Assembly: GCA_017407365.1 (NCBI GenBank)
Contig: JAFQWR010000007.1
Location: forward strand, 1-7,321
Reading direction: 5' to 3'
DNA length: 7,321 nt
Source: Clostridia bacterium
GTDB taxonomy: Bacteria > Bacillota > Clostridia > Christensenellales > HGM11417
Made by a program: the position numbers and the translations under genes. Position 1 is the first letter of the stretch. Each line of letters starts with the position of its first letter. The notes beneath the pieces were generated by a model. It was not told where the DNA came from and did no database searches. It was given only the letters and a program-made list of their open reading frames with translations. Of the stretch, positions 1 to 5,935 are shown one piece after another.

Positions 1-342
1 GCCGTATTCCGCCGCCTGCTCCTTTACACGAGCCATACAAAAAGCGATACTGCCAAGCGTTACCTTTTCTGTTTCGGGGTTGATATCCATTTGTCCGTAA
101 ACGGGAGCGCCCTCGCCCGCGCATTCCAGATACGGATAGGATAGCACATCGGTTACGGCATCTACTCCCCTTGTCTGTGCGTTCAGCTCGCGGATCTCCT
201 CCTCGGATAAAAAGGTGATTTCCGTTTCAAAAAGATCCTTTTGCAGAGAAAAGCGCTCTTCTACCGCCTTACCTGCCGCCTGCAACAGAGCTTCGTCTAC
301 ACCGTATTCTTCACATTCTTCACGTTCAGTTATTAAAATCAT
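1..342 (-). CDS. ybeY: YbeY endoribonuclease, rRNA maturation factor (N-terminal part, cut by window edge)
   Basis: YbeY is a cytoplasmic zinc-dependent endoribonuclease involved in 16S rRNA 3'-end maturation and ribosome quality control. The visible 114 residues start MILITEREEC and carry the family's conserved core: an EEEIRELN stretch (about residues 47-54), then R58, then DAVTDVLSYP (residues 61-70), and the GSIAFC strand (about 97-102) followed by a helix ending QAAEYG. The zinc-binding H-G-x-L-H-L-x-G-Y-D-H motif expected next lies beyond position 1, so catalytic competence cannot be judged. The ATG at 342-340 is chosen because GGAG (352-349) sits 6 nt upstream, inside the end of the HD-domain gene. 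The upstream stop is only 3 nt away, indicating translational coupling. Position directly after pgpH matches the Bacillus yqfF-yqfG order. Confidence 0.95.
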   Translation of the reverse strand, partial: MILITEREECEEYGVDEALLQAAGKAVEERFSLQKDLFETEITFLSEEEIRELNAQTRGVDAVTDVLSYPYLECAGEGAPVYGQMDINPETEKVTLGSIAFCMARVKEQAAEYG

Positions 343-345
343 AGG

Positions 346-1803
346 TTACTCCGTGGGTTTGATGATATTGATTTTCGGATATTCCACACGCTCGTGCTCC
401 AGATCTGCATAGTTGGAAACAACGGTGTCTTTGATTGTGTAAATTTCCTTTAAGGTGATTGGGCATTCGGTGAACTGGTCAAACTGCATACGCTCCTCTA
501 TGAGCGTACGCACAATGCGCTCTACATTCTGACTGGAATGATCCTTGGATGCCCTGACAGCCGCCTCGGCAGCATCGCAGATCATAATGATAGCAGCGAT
601 ACGCGATTGAGGCTTGGGACCGTCGTAGCAGAAACCCTTTACGTCCAGCCTTGTCTCGCTGTATTTTTGCGCCTGATAGTAGAAATAGCGAATATGCAAC
701 GTGCCGTGATGCTCGCGGCAGACAGTAGCAATTTCTTCCGGCAGACGATGCTGCTTTGCCAGGAGGTAGCCTCTGGTGGCGTGATCCTTTATGATATTTA
801 CGCTTGCTTCGGGCGTGATATCATCGTGAGGGTTACGATCCTCAGACTGATTTTCTTTATAGTATTCGGGCGAGTACAGCTTACCGATATCGTGATAATA
901 CGCCGCCGCACGTGTAAGATGCGGATCCTCACCGATGGCAATGGCACACGCCTCGGCAAGATTGCTTACCACAAGCACGTGATTATAGGTGCCCGGCGCC
1001 TCTGTACGAAGGCGCACAAGAAGCTCGTTGTTATGGTCGGTAAGCTCGTCCAGACGGTAGACGGTGATTATATTGAAGGCAATCTCAAACAGGGGCAGAA
1101 TGGCAAGATACACAAGCACCGATAAAAAGCATCCGATCAGTGTGGTAACCGCTTGAGCAAATGCCTCGGTAGCCCCCATACCAAACGCATATTGCACAAA
1201 AAACAGGGCAATGATGCAGGGCACGCCCAGACGCAACGCAACAACAACCGCCTGATAGCGCTTTGCACTTTTGCGCACATACAGTGCGCCAAGCGTGATG
1301 GAAATAAGCCCGTAGACCAAGGTGAAAAGGATCTGTATATCACCCGACTGAAAGCCGCTGTTCATATAATCGTAGGTAAGCGTCAGCAGCACGGTGATTG
1401 CACCGGTCAGAATACCTGCCTTGCGGTCAAAGAGCATTGCCCCAAGAATTGCCGCCAGCGCATACACGCGCAGAAAGGGCACGGCAAACAGCGTAATCAG
1501 CAGATTGAGCAGTGTGGATATCACAATGATACAGCACAGCATAATCAGCTGCTTGCGTTGCAGCAATGCCGAACGGAAGATGTTGTTTAAGAACACATAT
1601 AAAAGAACGAATATCAGAACGGAAAATGCAACGGTAACGGCAAGATCGTTTCCGCCGCCCAAAAGCACCGCTCTGTACCGTTCTTTATTTTCGAAGAAAA
1701 GCACGAGAAGCATCGTTCCGATTACAAGTGCGGCAGAAACCGCCATAATCAGAAAACTCATCAGCAGATCAATGAATTTCGGTTTTTGTGGTAATTCTGT
1801 CAT
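346..1803 (-). CDS. pgpH: Membrane HD-domain c-di-AMP phosphodiesterase, PgpH/YqfF type, lacking the usual extracytoplasmic domain
   Basis: PgpH-family proteins hydrolyse the second messenger c-di-AMP at the cytoplasmic membrane. This 485-residue protein has one N-terminal membrane segment (about 12-37), then after only about 15 residues a block of further membrane segments (about 53-73, 85-124, 131-146, 156-176, 187-208, 213-245), matching the 7TM-7TMR_HD region. The cytoplasmic HD domain follows. Expected metal ligands and motifs are present: EAPGTYNH (H275), AYYHDIGK (H304-D305), KDH (H341), CREHH (H365, H366), and MICDAAEAAVRA (D410), after GPKPQSRIAA. Characterised members are about 700 residues because a 7TMR-HDED extracytoplasmic domain sits between the first and second membrane segments. 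That domain is absent here. The start overlaps the phoH stop by 4 nt (ATGA), with AAGGA at 1817-1813 as ribosome site. Enzyme class is confident from motifs, while c-di-AMP as substrate is inferred from family. Confidence 0.93.
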   Translation of the reverse strand: MTELPQKPKFIDLLMSFLIMAVSAALVIGTMLLVLFFENKERYRAVLLGGGNDLAVTVAFSVLIFVLLYVFLNNIFRSALLQRKQLIMLCCIIVISTLLNLLITLFAVPFLRVYALAAILGAMLFDRKAGILTGAITVLLTLTYDYMNSGFQSGDIQILFTLVYGLISITLGALYVRKSAKRYQAVVVALRLGVPCIIALFFVQYAFGMGATEAFAQAVTTLIGCFLSVLVYLAILPLFEIAFNIITVYRLDELTDHNNELLVRLRTEAPGTYNHVLVVSNLAEACAIAIGEDPHLTRAAAYYHDIGKLYSPEYYKENQSEDRNPHDDITPEASVNIIKDHATRGYLLAKQHRLPEEIATVCREHHGTLHIRYFYYQAQKYSETRLDVKGFCYDGPKPQSRIAAIIMICDAAEAAVRASKDHSSQNVERIVRTLIEERMQFDQFTECPITLKEIYTIKDTVVSNYADLEHERVEYPKINIIKPTE

Positions 1804-2771
1804 TTTTTATCATCCTTACCGGAATTTTTTGCGTACCGCTCGTAGGCGGCAATAATATTTTGTACCAGCTCTCTGCGCACGACGTCCTTTGCAGAAAGAC
1901 GCACAACAGCGATATCCTCCACGCCCTCAAGCACCCGCAAGGCGTGCTTTAAGCCTGAGGTTTTACCGTCGGGAAGGTCAATCTGGGTAACGTCACCGTT
2001 AACCACCATTTTACTGCCCTCACCGATACGGGTCAGAAACATTTTCATCTGCTCTGCCGTGGTATTTTGCGCCTCGTCCAGAATAATAAACGCATTGGAA
2101 AGCGTTCTGCCGCGCATGTATGCAAGAGGGGCAACCTCGATTACCTGCCGTTCCATCAGGCGTTGATACTGCTCTAAGCCAAACATCTCCTGCAAGGCAT
2201 CGTACAGCGGTCTGAGATACGGGTCTACCTTGTTTTGCAGATCTCCCGGCAAAAAGCCAAGCTTTTCGCCCGCCTCTACGGCAGGTCTGGTAAGAATAAT
2301 CTTTTCTACCTCCTTGCTCTTGTAGTATTGCGCCGCAAGCGCAACGGCAAGATAGGTTTTACCTGTTCCCGCAGGTCCCACGCCAATGACGACTGCATTC
2401 TTCTTGATTGCCTGCACGTATTTCTGCTGACCAAACGTTTTGCATTTGATGGGCTTACCCCGTGCGGTGATGGCAACGATATCCTTCAGATGCTCGTGGA
2501 TATCCGACTTACCCTCCTTCACAAGGGCAATCACGTACGAAAGCTCACGCTCGGTAAGCTTGTCCGCCTGATGCGCAAGCACCAAAAGCTCCTCTATCAC
2601 ACGGCAGGCAACGGCGACATCCTCTGCCTCACCCGTTACGGTTAAGCCCCCTTCCTTTGCCATAATGCTGACATTCAGCTTTTCGCAAAGATACAGCAGG
2701 TTTTTATCCAGATCCCCGAATAAGGTCATCAGATCGCTTAAATTTTCAATTGTAAACCTTCTCTGTTCCAA
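1800..2771 (-). CDS. phoH: PhoH-family P-loop ATPase (YbeZ/PhoL type)
   Basis: This is a cytoplasmic ATPase of the PhoH family, whose bacterial members are genetically and physically linked to YbeY and RNA metabolism. The 323 residues begin with a small KH-like N-terminal domain (about 1-65). A PhoH core follows: Walker A GPAGTGKT (132-139), the TRPAVEAGEKLGFLPGD segment (161-177), the GRTLSNAFIILDEAQNTT segment containing Walker B (221-238, with D232-E233), and VVRRELVQNIIAAYE near the end. Length is normal for the family. The start is an unusual TTG at 2771-2769. It is chosen because TAGGAG (2783-2778), which contains the yqfD stop codon, lies 6 nt upstream and residue 2 onward fits the family N-terminus. 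It lies 9 nt after yqfD and overlaps the next gene by 4 nt. The small operon with ybeY supports a role in ribosome or RNA maturation. A PhoH-family assignment is near certain, but its biochemical role is less clear. Confidence 0.96.
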   Translation of the reverse strand: MEQRRFTIENLSDLMTLFGDLDKNLLYLCEKLNVSIMAKEGGLTVTGEAEDVAVACRVIEELLVLAHQADKLTERELSYVIALVKEGKSDIHEHLKDIVAITARGKPIKCKTFGQQKYVQAIKKNAVVIGVGPAGTGKTYLAVALAAQYYKSKEVEKIILTRPAVEAGEKLGFLPGDLQNKVDPYLRPLYDALQEMFGLEQYQRLMERQVIEVAPLAYMRGRTLSNAFIILDEAQNTTAEQMKMFLTRIGEGSKMVVNGDVTQIDLPDGKTSGLKHALRVLEGVEDIAVVRLSAKDVVRRELVQNIIAAYERYAKNSGKDDKK

Positions 2772-2777
2772 AAGATA

Positions 2778-2783
2778 CTCCTA
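2778..2783 (-). promoter_or_regulatory. Ribosome binding site of phoH, overlapping the yqfD stop codon
   Basis: TAGGAG on the minus strand includes the yqfD TAG stop. The spacer to the TTG codon at 2771 is 6 nt. It decides the non-ATG start of phoH and suggests that translation of phoH is coupled to termination of yqfD. Confidence 0.75.
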
Positions 2784-3947
2784 TTTTTCATTCAGACTTG
2801 CTTCCACCGTTACCGTAAGACGGATCATAGAATCATCCGTGGATACATCCTCAGAAACCCGTACAATTCTGCCCAATGCGGCACAGCTTTGCTCTGCTTC
2901 GAGATAAAGCTCATTCAGCAGCCTTTTTTTATATTCCAAAGGGTCGGGATAAACCGCCCTTGTCAGCAGCTCGTAATACGTGCGTACCTCCCTTTGGATG
3001 GGAAGAATACAGCCGTCAAACAGATACGAATGGGTGGTTTCACTCTCGTACAGCGCAAAGGGAATGCTGCTTTCACTACCCTTTACCGAAAAACCGAACA
3101 AACGGTACGACGTGCTTTGCACACTTCTGCCCGAACGGTACCGTTCGATATCCACACCAAAAAAACCGCGCGAAAAGGTCAGGTCATATTCGCCGTAAAC
3201 CTCACCGCTTGCCTCTGTTTTTTCTGCCGTGCCGTCGGGCAAGGCATAACAGCCCTCAATCAGAAGATCGCCTGCCTGCACGTAATCGCCCACCGAAACG
3301 CGTGCCGTACCCGAATAGACCACAACACCCGTCACCCTGCCGCTTGCCGTTGCATAAACGTTTCCGTCTGCAACCGGCAGAACCTCCTGGTCCTTTCTTT
3401 CGTAAAGCGAAACACTGAGCCGTACCCCGTCTAATCTTACCGTTACATAGGTGAGCTCAGGAAAGGAAGCAAGCAAGCCGTTTTGCAGAGTGGGAAGATG
3501 TACCGCCTGCCTTCTTGTCCCCTGCGAAACACCCATTTCAGAAAGGACATTCAGCACCCTTTCCTCAGACAGCGGAGAGCCGCCCGAAACGGAGATTTCC
3601 CTTACGGCACCTGCATACCAGAGCATAAAGACAGCTACGGCAATCACACCTGCAACAACGCCTATGCGTCGCCAAACCGATTGAAAAAGTGAGGCAAAGC
3701 CGTAGGTACGCAACACCGTAACAGTAAAACCGCAGTAGTGAAAGCTGCTTGAAGGTACACCTTTTTTCTTATTATACCACTTTTGCCCGAAAATAGCAAA
3801 TAACTTTGATACCGTACACGATAACATAACGGTAATCTCACCGTCCTTTTTTACTGCACGGGTAAGCGGCACCCCATTTTTGAGAATTTTACGCATAAAG
3901 AGATGCAAATTCAATCCCTTAACCGATACATAAACCGCGTTTTTCAT
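2781..3947 (-). CDS. yqfD: Sporulation protein YqfD (membrane-anchored)
   Basis: YqfD-family proteins are made in the mother cell during sporulation in Bacillus and Clostridia, and their molecular role is poorly defined. With the chosen start (MKNAVYVSVKG) the protein has 388 residues. An N-terminal cytoplasmic domain (1-90) is followed by VWRR and a single membrane segment (about 95-113). The rest is a large non-cytoplasmic part with the family-typical order: AVREISVSG strand, a LNVLSEMGV helix, a FPELTYVTVRLDG strand, LYERK, a GRVTGVVVYSGTARVSVGDYV turn-rich segment resembling a biotinyl-lipoyl hairpin, and a polar C-terminus with an ERIVRVSEDV-like end (GRIVRVSEDV). The reading frame stays open 6 codons further upstream (to 3965). 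ATG 3947 is preferred because GGAG lies 5 nt upstream and the ATG overlaps the yqfC stop by 4 nt. Pairing with yqfC is the normal arrangement and supports the call. Confidence 0.9.
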   Translation of the reverse strand: MKNAVYVSVKGLNLHLFMRKILKNGVPLTRAVKKDGEITVMLSCTVSKLFAIFGQKWYNKKKGVPSSSFHYCGFTVTVLRTYGFASLFQSVWRRIGVVAGVIAVAVFMLWYAGAVREISVSGGSPLSEERVLNVLSEMGVSQGTRRQAVHLPTLQNGLLASFPELTYVTVRLDGVRLSVSLYERKDQEVLPVADGNVYATASGRVTGVVVYSGTARVSVGDYVQAGDLLIEGCYALPDGTAEKTEASGEVYGEYDLTFSRGFFGVDIERYRSGRSVQSTSYRLFGFSVKGSESSIPFALYESETTHSYLFDGCILPIQREVRTYYELLTRAVYPDPLEYKKRLLNELYLEAEQSCAALGRIVRVSEDVSTDDSMIRLTVTVEASLNEK

Positions 3948-4183
3948 TCTAACTCCACACTGCAAATCTTGCCCTCCACCTCAAGCTCGCCCTTTGCAAT
4001 CTCCTTGATGCAAAGACCTGAGCCCTTTAAGCGAAGTCTTTCCTTACCAACACGCACAGAGATTTCCTCCGAGCCAAAATCCACAAGATCGGTTACCCCC
4101 TCTATGCGCACAGCTTTGCTTCCCAGAAGCAATATGCGGTAACGCCCCATATCGTCCGTAATATCCTGCCATAAGCCAATCAT
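3944..4183 (-). CDS. yqfC: Sporulation protein YqfC (YabP/YqfC family)
   Basis: This is a small soluble protein of the YabP/YqfC family, found only in endospore formers and produced with YqfD. The 79 residues consist almost entirely of predicted beta strands: ILLLGSKAVRIEGV (17-30), DLVDFGSEEISVRV (32-45), RLRLKGSGLCIKEI (49-62) and GELEVEGKICSVEL (65-78). That is the family pattern of a ...G...I.GV..L....+.I.V..G...L.I.G..L.I......E+.VEG.I core. An upstream in-frame extension to 4348 would add 55 residues of low-complexity translation through a terminator, so ATG 4183 is chosen: it has GGGAGG (4195-4190) 6 nt upstream. This is the first gene of the left operon. The membership rests on pattern and synteny with yqfD rather than catalytic motifs. 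Confidence 0.88.
   Translation of the reverse strand: MIGLWQDITDDMGRYRILLLGSKAVRIEGVTDLVDFGSEEISVRVGKERLRLKGSGLCIKEIAKGELEVEGKICSVELE
3953..3956 (-). promoter_or_regulatory. Ribosome binding site of yqfD, inside the 3' end of yqfC
   Basis: GGAG on the minus strand, 5 nt before ATG 3947, lies within the last codons of yqfC. With the ATGA stop-start overlap it fixes the yqfD start and implies coupled translation. Confidence 0.75.
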
Positions 4184-4189
4184 AGCACA

Positions 4190-4195
4190 CCTCCC
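4190..4195 (-). promoter_or_regulatory. Ribosome binding site of yqfC
   Basis: GGGAGG on the minus strand with a 6-nt spacer to ATG 4183. It is the strongest such site upstream of the family-conserved region and rules out the longer open frame as the gene start. Confidence 0.8.
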
Positions 4196-4247
4196 TTTAC
4201 TATATGCAGGGGATGCGCATAAAAAAACCGCGCCCTTTTTTAAGAAT

Positions 4248-4277
4248 AAAAAAAAGAGAAGCAAAAGCCTCTCTTTT
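4248..4277 (-). terminator. Intrinsic terminator of thiT
   Basis: In the minus-strand transcript the arms AAAAGAGAGGC and GCUUCUCUUUU pair over 11 bp, with one G-U wobble, around a UUUU loop. An uninterrupted run of 8 U runs down to position 4248. The wobble would be an A-C mismatch on the plus strand, so the structure is oriented for minus-strand transcription. It ends the thiT unit about 65 nt before yqfC. Confidence 0.88.
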
Positions 4278-4345
4278 GATACTGTGGAACAGAAAGCGGA
4301 AATTATTTTTTTGATACTGTGGAACAGAAAGCGGAAATTATTTTT
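4274..4345. repeat. Perfect 35-bp tandem duplication at the thiT 3' end
   Basis: A 35-bp unit beginning GATACTGTGGAACAGAAAGC is present twice, at 4278-4312 and 4313-4347 in phase, with identity extending from 4274 to 4345 (about 2.06 copies). One copy contains the last codon and stop of thiT, and the other lies between that stop and the terminator hairpin. Each unit holds a small inverted repeat CTGT-GGA-ACAG. Confidence 0.95.
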
Positions 4346-5042
4346 CACTCATTACAAGCAGAATTCTTTTCAGCCAATTCGACTTGTGCAGCACAGCAAG
4401 CGCCACAGCCGCCACAATACCGTCAGGAATCAGATAGAAGGCATTATAGCAAACGGAGTAAATAAACGCACCCAGATTCTGCGATGCCTCTACGCTGTCA
4501 AAGAACGGAAGCTGTGCAATCCAGCCCTGGTTGTAAAAGTAAATACCCGAGCCCGTATGGCACACAAGTCGCCAGAAAATGTAGCAAGCGAGTGCAAGAT
4601 ACAGCCCCTTGAAGCCCTCTCCGCTATCCATTTTACGGAAGATTCCGCCAAGGAAGATACCCATAAAGGGCAAGGGATAATCCAGAATCACCTGTATGGC
4701 ATGGTACGCATAGGGTGCCTGAATAAACTGCAAAAGCCCGTACACAAGCCCTGCAAGAAGCCCGCGCACAGGGCCAAACGCATAGGCGTAAAGCAAAAGC
4801 GGCAGACAGCTGGCAAAGGTAATGGAGCCGCCGTAGGCAAAATCGAGCTTTACGTATGAAAGCACGAAGGAAAGTGATGCCGATATCGCCGCATACACAA
4901 TGGCGCGGGAATCGAGATTTGCCGTTTTGCGCTTGGATGCTATCACAAAAAGAATCACGATCAGCGCAAGTAAGGCAAAAAGAGCAATCACAGAGGGTAG
5001 CTCGATGTCAAAAACACCAAGCAGGCAATAAAAAAACCGCAT
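4338..5042 (-). CDS. thiT: Thiamine-binding S component ThiT of an ECF transporter
   Basis: ThiT (YuaJ) is the membrane substrate-binding subunit that captures thiamine outside the cell and passes it through the shared ECF module (EcfA, EcfA', EcfT), which is not in this window. The 234 residues start MRFFYCLLGV. They contain an extra N-terminal membrane segment (about 17-36) and then the six-helix ThiT core. Recognisable family segments are GGSITFASCLPLLLYAYAFG (71-90), the GLLAGLVYGLLQF helix (94-106), the VILDYPLPFMG segment (118-128), RLVCHTGSGIYFY (158-170) and SVCYNAFYLIPDG (196-208). The core residues fit; the L. lactis protein lacks the first membrane segment and is about 180 residues. 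ATG 5042 is chosen over a frame extending to 5090 because AAGGAG lies 6 nt upstream and the longer frame would run through the riboswitch terminator. The TPP riboswitch upstream confirms the thiamine link. Confidence 0.95.
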   Translation of the reverse strand: MRFFYCLLGVFDIELPSVIALFALLALIVILFVIASKRKTANLDSRAIVYAAISASLSFVLSYVKLDFAYGGSITFASCLPLLLYAYAFGPVRGLLAGLVYGLLQFIQAPYAYHAIQVILDYPLPFMGIFLGGIFRKMDSGEGFKGLYLALACYIFWRLVCHTGSGIYFYNQGWIAQLPFFDSVEASQNLGAFIYSVCYNAFYLIPDGIVAAVALAVLHKSNWLKRILLVMSEK

Positions 5043-5048
5043 AGAAAA

Positions 5049-5054
5049 CTCCTT
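5049..5054 (-). promoter_or_regulatory. Ribosome binding site of thiT
   Basis: AAGGAG on the minus strand with a 6-nt spacer to ATG 5042. It lies downstream of the riboswitch terminator and fixes the thiT start. Confidence 0.8.
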
Positions 5055-5073
5055 TTCCACTGCGGGCTTAATA

Positions 5074-5111
5074 AGAAAAAATCCAAGCACAATACAATGA
5101 TCCGAGCTTGG
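5074..5111 (-). terminator. Riboswitch-controlled intrinsic terminator before thiT
   Basis: In the minus-strand RNA, UCCAAGC (5111-5105) pairs with GCUUGGA (5088-5082) across a 17-nt loop and is followed by a UUUUUU tract. It begins about 8 nt after the TPP aptamer and lies before the thiT ribosome site, so it is the likely expression platform: with TPP bound, transcription should stop here. A possible competing pairing is GGGGAA at the aptamer 3' side with UUUUCC at the base of this hairpin, which is inference. Confidence 0.82.
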
Positions 5112-5117
5112 AAAATT

Positions 5118-5203
5118 ACACTTCCCCTACAAGTATTACCTTGTCAGGTTCAAAGGGTATCATCTCAGCTTTTCGTTTACAGAAAAGCACCCCCAGCGGA
5201 TTC
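5118..5203 (-). ncRNA. TPP riboswitch (THI element)
   Basis: The minus-strand RNA shows the canonical THI-box pieces in order: GGGGGUGC, a P3 stem GCUUUUC/GAAAAGC (5188-5182 with 5174-5168), CUGAGA (5168-5163), the conserved ACCCUUUGAACCUGA (5158-5144), a P5 arm ACAAG-GUAAUA-CUUGU and the closing AGGGGAAGUG. A short P1 pairs CGCU near 5198 with AGUG near 5120. It senses thiamine pyrophosphate. Followed by a terminator and thiT, it should turn off thiamine uptake when TPP is plentiful. Ends are approximate. Confidence 0.97.
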
Positions 5204-5221
5204 TTTTATGAAATTACTGCT

Positions 5222-5250
5222 ATTATATCACATCAAAACACTTGCGTCAA
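5222..5250 (-). promoter_or_regulatory. Sigma-A promoter of the thiT riboswitch transcript
   Basis: On the minus strand, TTGACG (5250-5245) and a perfect TATAAT (5227-5222) are separated by 17 bp. The predicted transcription start, near 5215, is about 12 nt before the TPP aptamer. This is a strong housekeeping-type promoter. Confidence 0.88.
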
Positions 5251-5270
5251 TCGTTTTATTATGGTAAACT
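5242..5270 (+). promoter_or_regulatory. Putative promoter of the YfbR-type nucleotidase gene
   Basis: TTGCGT (5242-5247), a 17-bp spacer and TAAACT (5265-5270) preceded by TG one base upstream (extended -10 form). The -35 box overlaps that of the divergent thiT promoter by 3 bp. The match to consensus is only moderate (3/6 and 4/6), so it is weaker evidence than the thiT promoter. Confidence 0.45.
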
Positions 5271-5302
5271 AAAAAAGATCAAAATCAAAAGGAAGCAAAA
5301 CT

Positions 5303-5881
5303 ATGAATACACGCTTTTTCGCCTACCTGAACAGAATGAAATATATTGAGCGTTGGGGGCTGATGCATTCCACACGCAAGGAAAATATCAGCGAGCACAG
5401 CCAGAATACTGCAGTAATTGCGCACGCTCTTGCAATCATCGAAAACGAGATCTTCGGCGGCTCTGTGGATGAATATAAAACTCTTTTTTATGCCGTATAT
5501 CACGAAACGAGCGAGGTTTTAACGGGAGATCTTCCCACTCCCATCAAGTATTTCAATGCAGAAATCCGTGACGCCTATAAGGATTTGGAGAGCCATGCAA
5601 ACCAAAAGCTTTTATCCATGCTTCCCGAAACGCTTTCCTCTCGCTACGCCGCCTTTCTGAATGCGGATACAAATTCTGAGGAATGGCTCCTGGTGAAGGC
5701 GGCAGATACCGTTTCTGCCTATGTGAAATGTCTGGAGGAGCTTTCGTTTGGCAACGGTGAATTCAAAAGCGCAGAAAACAGCATACGCGTAAAGATTGAG
5801 GAAATCGATCACCGCGCGGTAAGATGGTTCGTTGAAAACTGTCTTTCCGCCTATAAAATGACATTGGACGAATTGGAATAG
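5303..5881 (+). CDS. yfbR: YfbR-type HD-domain 5'-deoxynucleotidase
   Basis: YfbR-family enzymes are cytoplasmic metal-dependent phosphohydrolases that remove the phosphate from deoxyribonucleoside 5'-monophosphates, acting in nucleotide salvage and pool balance. The 192 residues (E. coli YfbR is about 199) match along the whole length. The segments are FFAYLNRMKYIERWGLM with the substrate-contacting RW (17-18), ENISEHS with metal ligand H32, YHETSEVLTGDLPTPIKYFN (66-85) with H67, E71 and D76, VKAADTVSAYVKCLEEL with D135 (131-147), and a C-terminal helix ending MTLDELE. The hallmark HD motif reads H67-E68 instead of His-Asp. ATG 5303 follows AAGGAAG (5289-5295) and gives the family-standard N-terminus. 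The gene stands alone, divergent from thiT and ended by a terminator at once. Family membership is firm, but substrate range and the effect of the HE change are not known from sequence. Confidence 0.92.
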   Translation: MNTRFFAYLNRMKYIERWGLMHSTRKENISEHSQNTAVIAHALAIIENEIFGGSVDEYKTLFYAVYHETSEVLTGDLPTPIKYFNAEIRDAYKDLESHANQKLLSMLPETLSSRYAAFLNADTNSEEWLLVKAADTVSAYVKCLEELSFGNGEFKSAENSIRVKIEEIDHRAVRWFVENCLSAYKMTLDELE

Positions 5882-5895
5882 CTTCATAAATAAAA

Positions 5896-5931
5896 GCAAA
5901 CGAGCCGCAAAAAAATGCGACTCGTTTTTTT
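5896..5931. terminator. Bidirectional terminator between convergent genes
   Basis: AAACGAG (5898-5904) pairs with CTCGTTT (5921-5927), with an inner CGCA/TGCG stem and an A-rich loop. On the plus strand it is followed by a 7-T run ending the nucleotidase gene. On the minus strand the single C-A mismatch becomes U-G, and the hairpin is followed by a weaker TTTGCTTTTAT tail ending the CBS-domain gene. Confidence 0.85.
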
Positions 5932-5935
5932 AGGT

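Noticed and set aside
538..1125. 195-codon open frame on the plus strand inside pgpH
   Set aside because: It is antisense to conserved HD-domain motifs and has no start signals or family match.
2889..3434. Open frames of about 180 codons on the plus strand inside yqfD
   Set aside because: No ribosome site and no recognisable protein family. They mirror the codon pattern of yqfD on the other strand, which has motifs and operon context.
4198..4206. CATATAGTA on the minus strand, resembling the -10 element of sporulation sigma factors E or K, upstream of yqfC
   Set aside because: The predicted start would fall within the GGGAGG ribosome site and there is no convincing -35 element at the right distance, so it cannot serve yqfC as placed.
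4213..4220. Self-complementary ATGCGCAT upstream of yqfC
   Set aside because: Eight bases is too short to call an operator without conservation evidence.
4274..4345. Tandem repeat as a minimal CRISPR array or insertion-sequence scar
   Set aside because: Units are directly adjacent with no spacers, only two copies, and no target-site duplication or transposase nearby.
4184..4348. Longer in-frame version of yqfC starting at 4348
   Set aside because: The extra 55 residues are a low-complexity translation of the thiT terminator and tandem repeat, while ATG 4183 has an excellent ribosome site and gives the family's usual size.
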